Positions 58,382-64,000 of a DNA stretch of 64,000 nucleotides are shown piece by piece (the stretch's first letter is position 1; the number at the start of each line of letters is the position of its first letter). Source of the DNA: Clavibacter tessellarius (GTDB taxonomy: Bacteria; Actinomycetota; Actinomycetes; Actinomycetales; Microbacteriaceae); NCBI RefSeq assembly GCF_001618005.1, contig NZ_LQXA01000008.1:1-64000 (forward strand), read 5' to 3'. The notes under the pieces were generated by a model. The model worked only from the letters and a program-made list of their open reading frames with translations. It was not told where the DNA came from and ran no database searches. The position numbers and the translations under genes are program-made.

Positions 58382-60757
58382 ATGACCATCGCCCCCGCCG
58401 CCCCGCGCCCCGCCGCCGCCAGCCCGGGCGCCGCCCGGTCGTTCCCGCTCCAGGCCGTGCGGTTGGGCGACGGCCCGCTCCGGCACGCGCAGCTGACCGA
58501 TGTCGAGCACGTCCTCCGCATGGATCCCGACCGGCTGCTCGCGCCGTACCTCCGCGAGGCCGGGCTCGACTCCCCCGTTCCGAGCTACGGCAGCTGGGAG
58601 GCGATCGGCCTCGACGGTCACATCGGCGGCCACCTGCTCTCCGCGCTCGCGCAGCTGCACGCCGCCACCGGCGACCCGCGGCTCCTCCCCCGGCTCGAGC
58701 ACATGCTCGACGTGCTCGAGCGCTGCCAGGAGGCGGCCGGCGACGGCTGGCTCGGCGGCGTGCCCGACGGCCGCGCGTTCGGCCGCACCATCGCCGAGGG
58801 CCGGATCGAGGCGGACACCTTCGACCTCGAGGGCCGGTGGGTGCCGCTCTACAACCTGCACAAGACCCTCCGCGGGCTGCTCCACGCGCACGAGCACGCC
58901 GGATCCGCCCGCGCTCTGCGCATGGCCGAGGGCCTCGCCGGCTGGTGGCTCGGCGTCTCCGCGCACCTCGACGACGACGCGTTCGAGGGCATGCTCGCGA
59001 CCGAGCACGGCGGCATGTGCGACGCGTTCGCGACCCTCGCGGGGATCACCGGCCGCGCCGACCTGCTCGCGGAGGCGCGGCGGTTCGCGCAGCGCGCGCT
59101 GGTGGATCCGCTCGCCGCCGGCCGCGACGAGCTCGACGGGCTGCACGCCAACACCCAGATCCCCAAGGTGATCGGCGTCGAGCGGCTCGGGCGGATGACG
59201 GGCGACGCGCGCCTGCTCGCCGCCTCCGACGCGTTCTGGGACTCGGTGGCCCACCGGCGGAGCGTCGTGATCGGCGGCAACAGCGTGCGCGAGCACTTCC
59301 ACCCGGCGCGCGACTTCGCGCCCATGGTGCTCGACGAGCAGGGGCCGGAGACCTGCAACAGCTACAACATGCTGGAGCTCGGGCGGCTGCGGTTCGAGCG
59401 CACGGGCGACCCGGCGATCCTCGACCAGGTCGAGCGCACGATGCTCGACCACGTGCTCTCCACGCAGCACCCCGAGCACGGCGGCCTCGTCTACTTCACG
59501 TCGCTCAGACCCGCGCACCACCGCGTGTACTCGGTCGCCGGCGAGTCGATGTGGTGCTGCGTCGGCACGGGCATGGAGAACCACGCGCGCTACGGCGAGC
59601 AGGTGTTCGCGCGGACGGACGACGCGCTGCTCGTGGACCTCTACGTGCCGGCCGAGCTGGACTGGGCCGCGCGCGGGATCCGGGCGCGCATCGCGGGCGA
59701 AGTGGCGCGCGCGGGCTCCGCGACGGTCACGATCACGGCGGACGCGCCCGCCGACCTGGAGCTGCGGCTCCGGCGGCCGGGGTGGGCGACGTCGATGGAG
59801 GTGCGGGTGGGGGACGACCCGGTGGCCGTGGTGCCCGGTGCCGCCTGGGTGCCGATCCGCCGCACCTGGTCGAGCGAGGCCGTCGTGACCGTCCGCTTCG
59901 GCATGGAGGTGCGGGCCGAGGGCCTGCCCGACGGATCCGCGTGGACGTCGTTCCGCTACGGCCCGGTCGCGCTCGCCTCGCGTGACGGCCGGGACGGGAT
60001 CGCGACGTCGCTCGCCGAGGACTCCCGCATGGGGCACGTGTCGCCCGCGCCCAAGGTGCCGCTCGAGCGGACGCCCGTGGTGACCGCGGTCGACCCGGCC
60101 GACGCCGTGACGCTGGTCGACCGCGGCGCGCTCGCCTTCCGTCTCGACGCGTGGCGGGGCGGCGAGCGGGTGGAGGTCGCGCTCGAGCCGTTCGCCGGGA
60201 TCCACGACGAGCGGCACACGCTCGTCTGGCCCACGGGCGCCGACCCGGTGGCGCGCGCCGCCGAGCTCGCCGCGATGGACGCGGCCGGCACCGACGCGGC
60301 CGTGGTCGACGAGGTGGTCGCGGGCGAGCAGCAGCCCGAGGTCGACCACGCGTTCCGCGGCGAGGGCACGCGAGCGGGCGGCGCCGACGGCCGGCACTGG
60401 CGCAGCGCGACGGGCTGGTTCGGGTACGAGCTGCGCGATCCTGCGGGCACGGCGACCGTGGTGCGGGTGCTGCTGCGGCGGGAGGCGGTGGGCGGCGACG
60501 CCGCACCCGGCCCCGCGGCCGATGCCGCTCCCGTCGGCCAGGCCGCCCGCGTCGGCCAGGCCGTCCGCGTCGGCGGCGTCGAGGCGGAGCACGTCGCCGA
60601 GGTGGATCTCGGCGGCGAGGTCGGCGACGACGCCCTCGATGTGCGGATCACCGACGCCATGCGCGCCGGATCCCCCGCGGGCGCGCTCGCGGTGTCGGTG
60701 CACGCGGCTCCGGGCGGGCGCACGCGCGACGTGCTCGGGATCCAGCTGCGCCGCTGA
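58382..60757 (+). CDS. GH127 family enzyme, probable beta-L-arabinofuranosidase
   Basis: Glycoside hydrolase of 791 aa with no signal peptide, so cytoplasmic. Conserved GH127 landmarks: PSYGSWEAIGLDGHIGGHLLSALA near residue 70, HGGMCDAFATLAGITG, GPETCNSYNMLELGRL and SMWCCVGTGMENHARYGEQVF. The Glu and three Cys in the last two match the zinc-binding and catalytic-cysteine cluster of HypBA1 (E338, C340, C417, C418). The C terminus adds beta-sandwich domains. ATG at 58382 has AGAGGA 5 bases upstream; an ATG at 58346 lies in the operator. It is divergent from sugar importer 2, so imported arabinose-containing oligosaccharides are likely substrates. GH146-type arabinanase activity is an alternative. 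Confidence 0.85.
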   Translation: MTIAPAAPRPAAASPGAARSFPLQAVRLGDGPLRHAQLTDVEHVLRMDPDRLLAPYLREAGLDSPVPSYGSWEAIGLDGHIGGHLLSALAQLHAATGDPRLLPRLEHMLDVLERCQEAAGDGWLGGVPDGRAFGRTIAEGRIEADTFDLEGRWVPLYNLHKTLRGLLHAHEHAGSARALRMAEGLAGWWLGVSAHLDDDAFEGMLATEHGGMCDAFATLAGITGRADLLAEARRFAQRALVDPLAAGRDELDGLHANTQIPKVIGVERLGRMTGDARLLAASDAFWDSVAHRRSVVIGGNSVREHFHPARDFAPMVLDEQGPETCNSYNMLELGRLRFERTGDPAILDQVERTMLDHVLSTQHPEHGGLVYFTSLRPAHHRVYSVAGESMWCCVGTGMENHARYGEQVFARTDDALLVDLYVPAELDWAARGIRARIAGEVARAGSATVTITADAPADLELRLRRPGWATSMEVRVGDDPVAVVPGAAWVPIRRTWSSEAVVTVRFGMEVRAEGLPDGSAWTSFRYGPVALASRDGRDGIATSLAEDSRMGHVSPAPKVPLERTPVVTAVDPADAVTLVDRGALAFRLDAWRGGERVEVALEPFAGIHDERHTLVWPTGADPVARAAELAAMDAAGTDAAVVDEVVAGEQQPEVDHAFRGEGTRAGGADGRHWRSATGWFGYELRDPAGTATVVRVLLRREAVGGDAAPGPAADAAPVGQAARVGQAVRVGGVEAEHVAEVDLGGEVGDDALDVRITDAMRAGSPAGALAVSVHAAPGGRTRDVLGIQLRR

Positions 60758-60804
60758 CCGCGGCGGCGGACCGTCGGCGCCGCGCCGACCCGCCGGAGCG
60801 CGCA

Positions 60805-60837
60805 CGAGGGGCCCGGACGATCCGCCCGGGCCCCTCG
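60805..60837. terminator. Bidirectional hairpin terminator
   Basis: CGAGGGGCCCGG (60805-60816) pairs perfectly with CCGGGCCCCTCG (60826-60837) across a 9-base loop, between the convergent GH127 and FMN-reductase genes. Confidence 0.85.
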
Positions 60838-60853
60838 CGTCGTGCGTCGCCGA

Positions 60854-61426
60854 CTACGCGGAGACGGCCTGCAGGTTCTTCTCGATGTGCGCGTGGAACG
60901 CCTGCAGCCAGGAGAGGAGGAACTCCTCCGTGCCGGCGTTCGAGATCGTGCCCTCGGGCGAGATGAGGCCCTCGGTGGTCTGGATGTACGCCTCGGGCTG
61001 CGACAGCTCCGGCGACGCGAGGAACGACAGGATGCTGCGGAGGTGCTGCTGCGCGACGGCCGTGCCGACCGCGCCGATGGACGTGCCGATGACCGCGCTG
61101 GGCTTGCCCTGGAACGCGTTCTCGCCGTAGGGGCGGCTCGCGAAGTCGAGCGCGTTCTTGAGCACGCCGGGCACCGAGCGGTTGTACTCGGGCGTGACGA
61201 TGAGGACGGCGTCGGCGTCGGCGATCCGCGCCTTGAACGCGTTCGCGACCTCGGGGTAGTCCCCGTCCATGTCGGCGCTGTAGAAGGGCAGCGGCGCGAT
61301 GGGGATCTCGGTGAGCTCGAGGCCGGCCTGGGCGCCGAGGCGCTTGAGCGCGAGCGACAGGGCCCGGTTGATGGAGGTGGACGACAGGCTGCCGACGAGG
61401 TAGCCGACGCGATAGGTGGTGCTCAT
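60854..61426 (-). CDS. NADPH-dependent FMN reductase family protein
   Basis: Flavodoxin-fold reductase of 190 aa. The phosphate-binding loop is GSLSSTSINRAL (11-22), and VTPEYNRSVPGVLKNALDFASRP (about 78-100) is the signature of the NADPH-dependent FMN/quinone reductase family. ATG at 61426 has AAGGAG 6 bases upstream. It is monocistronic, between the terminator and a YhcG-like gene. Azo, quinone or chromate reduction are known for relatives; the natural substrate is unknown. Confidence 0.9.
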   Translation of the reverse strand: MSTTYRVGYLVGSLSSTSINRALSLALKRLGAQAGLELTEIPIAPLPFYSADMDGDYPEVANAFKARIADADAVLIVTPEYNRSVPGVLKNALDFASRPYGENAFQGKPSAVIGTSIGAVGTAVAQQHLRSILSFLASPELSQPEAYIQTTEGLISPEGTISNAGTEEFLLSWLQAFHAHIEKNLQAVSA

Positions 61427-61493
61427 GGGGTGCTCCTTCCCGCACGGATCATTTCCATGCGCGCGCATGGAGCCTAGCGGCGGCGCATGCGTG

Positions 61494-62534
61494 TCACCCG
61501 GGCGTCCGGGGCTCGCGCGGATCCCGGACAGCCCGGGCGAGCACCGCCTCCGATGGCAGGGCGGCGCGCTCGGCCTCGGGCAGGAGGTCGTAGCTGGACA
61601 CGGCGACCGGTGCCCGCTGCCCGGCCAGCGAGTACCGCACCACCGCATCCGTCTTGCCCGCCACGAGCAGAAGGCCCACGGTGTCCGCGTGGTGTGCCCG
61701 GCGCAGCCGATCGTCGACCAGCGCGACGTAGAAGCCGAGCTGCCCGAGCTGCTCCGGACGGAAGCGGCCCGTCTTCAGCTCGATGACGACGTAGCGCAGC
61801 TGCTCGACGTGGAAGAACAGGAGGTCCACGAAGAAGTCGTCGCCGTCGACGTCGAAGTGGACCTGACGTCCGACGAACGAGAACCCCTCGCCGAGCTCGC
61901 GCAGGGTGTCGATGATCCGGTCGACGAGCGCCCGCTCGAGCTCGCGTTCCGCCGCGTCGCCGTCGACGGCCAGGAAGTCGAGCACGTACGGGTCCTTCGT
62001 GAGCTGACGGGCGAGGTCCGACTGCTCGGCGTCCAGGGCCCGGTCGAAGTTCGTCGGAGCGCTCGCCGACCTCTCGTGGAGGCGCGTGCGGATGTGGTGC
62101 TCGAGGACGTTGCGCGACCAGCCGTGGGAGACGCTGCGGGAGGCGTACCAGTCTCGATCCGCTTGCGCATCCACTCTGCTCAACAGCACCGTCACGTGTC
62201 CCCAGGGCAATTGCGCAACAGGCCGTTGCGCGATTGCCGGGTCGGGCCAGGCCCGCGCAAACGAGCGCATGTAGATCAGGTTCCGAGGCGAGAAGCCCTT
62301 CATCTCGGGGAACTCAGCTCGCAGGTCGGCTGCGAGACGTGAGATGACCCCGCTTCCCCACGCCTGCTCATCCGATTGCCGCGCGAGCGTGGCACCGATG
62401 CGCCAGTAGAGGATGACCAGCTCGGTGTTCACCCGCCGCTGCGCGGCGTGACGCGCGGCGTGCACGCGACCCTTCAGCTCGGCGAGCACGTCCTCGTAGG
62501 GAGGGGTGGGAGTGGGGGTCGAATGGAGGTCCAT
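61494..62534 (-). CDS. YhcG/DUF1016 family PD-(D/E)XK nuclease-like protein
   Basis: Protein of 346 aa with the two parts of the YhcG family. The N-terminal helical domain (about 15-170) contains VNTELVILYWRIGATLA, LAADLRAEFPEMKGFSPRNLIYMRSFA and QLPWGHVTVLL. The C-terminal nuclease domain (about 175-330) has VGRQVHFDVDGDDFFVDLLFFHVEQLRYVVIELKTGRF, whose D and E-x-K form the PD-(D/E)XK site. Such proteins occur near restriction or recombination genes, but no methyltransferase or restriction gene is adjacent. A defence or DNA-repair function is possible. Both catalytic residues are intact. Confidence 0.88.
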   Translation of the reverse strand: MDLHSTPTPTPPYEDVLAELKGRVHAARHAAQRRVNTELVILYWRIGATLARQSDEQAWGSGVISRLAADLRAEFPEMKGFSPRNLIYMRSFARAWPDPAIAQRPVAQLPWGHVTVLLSRVDAQADRDWYASRSVSHGWSRNVLEHHIRTRLHERSASAPTNFDRALDAEQSDLARQLTKDPYVLDFLAVDGDAAERELERALVDRIIDTLRELGEGFSFVGRQVHFDVDGDDFFVDLLFFHVEQLRYVVIELKTGRFRPEQLGQLGFYVALVDDRLRRAHHADTVGLLLVAGKTDAVVRYSLAGQRAPVAVSSYDLLPEAERAALPSEAVLARAVRDPREPRTPG

Positions 62535-62573
62535 GCGCGCAGTGAAGCGCCCACCACCGACATCGGCCGCCGG

Positions 62574-64000
62574 CTACCCCAGCAGCACCTCCCACGTGCG
62601 CAGCGACGGCCAGAGCGCGTGGCGCGGGAGCACGTCGGGGCCGCACGCGCGGGATCCGAGGCCGTGCTGGGCGTCGTCGAGGAAGAGGTGCAGGCCGTCG
62701 GGGGCGGGGAGCTCGTGCGGGTGGCCGACGTCGGTCATCTGCTGCGGGGTCCAGCGTGAGAGCTGGAACCCGGCGCGGTGGCCGGAGGCGTCAGGCATGG
62801 TCGTCACGGTGAGGGGCGTCGCGCATCCGTCGCCGATCACGAGCGACCGCAGCTCCGGCCGGTGGCCCGTCTCCTGCGGGCGCGCGTAGGCCACCGCGAG
62901 GCCGTCGACGCTCGAGGCGAAGCGGCCGACGCGCACGGCCGTGCGGCTGTCGGCGTACGACTCCCCCGGCCCCGTGCCGTGCCACGCGACCGGGTGCTCG
63001 GCGAGCGCGGCCGGCAGGTCGATGCGCACGGCGACGCGCGGCCACGTGCAGTCCCACACGCCGAACGGCACGACCTCGGTCGCGAGCAGGAGGCCGCGGT
63101 CGGTCGCGGCCCAGCGGAAGGCGACGTCGACGCCCGCGCCGGAGTGCGCGGCCTGCACGCGCATCCGCGTCTCGAGGCCGTCCGTCGTGCGGGTGGATCC
63201 GAGCAGCCGGTGCGTGAGCCGGTGCAGTCCGCGCTCGCGCCAGCGGTCGGCCGACGGCGGGGTCTCCTCGGCGCCGCGTCCGCCGGTCAGCTCGGGCTCC
63301 GCCAGCTCGTACGATCCCTGGCCGGCGCCGCGGTCGTTCTCGGTGGGCGCGCGCCACAGCTCGAGGCGCGGGCCGCGCACGGGCACGCCGCTCCACGCGA
63401 CGAGGTCGCCGCGCGGGTCGAATGCGCCGACGCCGAGCGCGTCGCCGTGCCAGCGCCCGACCGGCCGGGGTCGCGGCGCGGGCCGGTCGCGCACGAGCGC
63501 CTGGTGCTGCGCGACGACGTGGCCGGCCTCCGCCCAGGGCGCGTCGTAGCGGGTGACGACCTGCACGGTCACGTGCGCCTCCTCCGCGTGGCCGGCGACG
63601 CGCGCCTCCTCGGGGAGCGGGATCGTGACGGCGTCGCCGGCCGCGAGGGGTGCGTGCTCGAGGATCCCGCGGGCGACCCGGCGGCCGTCGTGGTCGAGGA
63701 TCCAGACCAGGTCGACGTCAGCCGTGGACGCGCTGTGCCGCCGGTTCTCGACCCGCACGGAGGATCCGTCGGCCGCCACCCGCACGCGCACCGGCGCGAT
63801 GACCGCCGCGAGCTCGGCGAGGCCCGGGGTGGGCGTGCCGTCGGAGAGCAGCAGGCCGTCCATCACGAAGGGCCCGTCGTGCACGGGCTCGCCGAAGTCG
63901 CCGCCGTACGCGTGGAAGGGGCGCCCGTCGGCGGTCCGCGCGAGCAGGCCGTGGTCGCGCCACTCCCAGACGAAGCCGCCGTGCAGGCGCGGCCAGCGGT
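62574..64000 (-). CDS. GH2 beta-galactosidase, C-terminal part (runs off the window)
   Basis: The 3' 475 codons of a large glycoside hydrolase family 2 enzyme. The 5' part lies beyond the window end. The visible sequence starts near the end of the TIM barrel (HGGFVWEWRDHGLLAR, then FHAYGGDFGEP), continues through a beta-sandwich, and ends with the LacZ-type small-chain domain (VAWHGTGPGESYADSRTAVRVGRF, then RPQETGHRPELRSLVI). The nucleophile and acid/base region is not included. Homology is to LacZ-like beta-galactosidases of the five-domain type; the true substrate may be a plant galactan or arabinogalactan. It ends 39 bp from the YhcG-like gene. Confidence 0.88.
   Translation of the reverse strand, partial: RWPRLHGGFVWEWRDHGLLARTADGRPFHAYGGDFGEPVHDGPFVMDGLLLSDGTPTPGLAELAAVIAPVRVRVAADGSSVRVENRRHSASTADVDLVWILDHDGRRVARGILEHAPLAAGDAVTIPLPEEARVAGHAEEAHVTVQVVTRYDAPWAEAGHVVAQHQALVRDRPAPRPRPVGRWHGDALGVGAFDPRGDLVAWSGVPVRGPRLELWRAPTENDRGAGQGSYELAEPELTGGRGAEETPPSADRWRERGLHRLTHRLLGSTRTTDGLETRMRVQAAHSGAGVDVAFRWAATDRGLLLATEVVPFGVWDCTWPRVAVRIDLPAALAEHPVAWHGTGPGESYADSRTAVRVGRFASSVDGLAVAYARPQETGHRPELRSLVIGDGCATPLTVTTMPDASGHRAGFQLSRWTPQQMTDVGHPHELPAPDGLHLFLDDAQHGLGSRACGPDVLPRHALWPSLRTWEVLLG

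Noticed and set aside
58250-60805. In-frame extension of the cluster 2 binding protein over GH127 on the opposite strand
   Set aside because: The binding protein has a proper signal peptide and ribosome site at 58249. The extension is antisense to GH127.

Overview
The window is chromosomal DNA of very high GC (roughly 70-75%) with actinobacterial traits: GTG starts, many ATGA/GTGA-coupled genes, many apparently leaderless promoters, an iron-box (DtxR/IdeR-type) site, and plant-polymer genes (a PL11 rhamnogalacturonan lyase, a GH127 enzyme, a GH2 enzyme). Gene content and codon style fit a plant-associated Microbacteriaceae, most likely Clavibacter or a close relative. This assignment is inference; no rRNA or other marker gene lies in the window. 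I found no tRNA, rRNA, IS element, integrase, phage gene or CRISPR array.

Layout. 0-4.1 kb: organic-peroxide operon (ohrR-ohr-DoxX), small orphans, and a MerR/SDR divergent pair. 4.1-8.5 kb: a GT1 glycosyltransferase divergent from a UbiA prenyltransferase and a CrtI-like oxidase, probably a carotenoid-modifying set, followed by a membrane protein. 8.5-18.5 kb: hydrolase remnant, DHA2 exporter, secreted PL11 lyase, two-component system, NatAB-like ABC exporter, Septum_form lipoprotein. 18.6-24.7 kb: two Asp23/Gls24 proteins around an aquaporin, an SQR-type flavoprotein, NudK, threonine aldolase. 24.9-30.3 kb: membrane-anchored XRE regulator, PEP carboxylase, MFS transporter.

30.4-43.8 kb: a complete phosphonate system. 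PhnF reads away from the C-P lyase operon phnGHIJKL-DUF1045-phnMN-acetyltransferase. A convergent operon, phnD-phnC-fused phnE-ketopantoate-reductase-like gene, supplies uptake. Almost every junction is a 4-base stop/start overlap.

44.0-64.0 kb: carbohydrate and iron region. There are two sugar ABC importers, each with a binding protein and two permeases but no ATPase, each with its own LacI regulator and a visible operator-like palindrome at its promoter. One is grouped with a Gfo/Idh/MocA oxidoreductase and a uronate-dehydrogenase-like protein, the other with an intracellular GH127 enzyme. Between them is a siderophore ABC system behind an iron box. The window ends with an FMN reductase, a YhcG-type nuclease and the 3' part of a GH2 beta-galactosidase.
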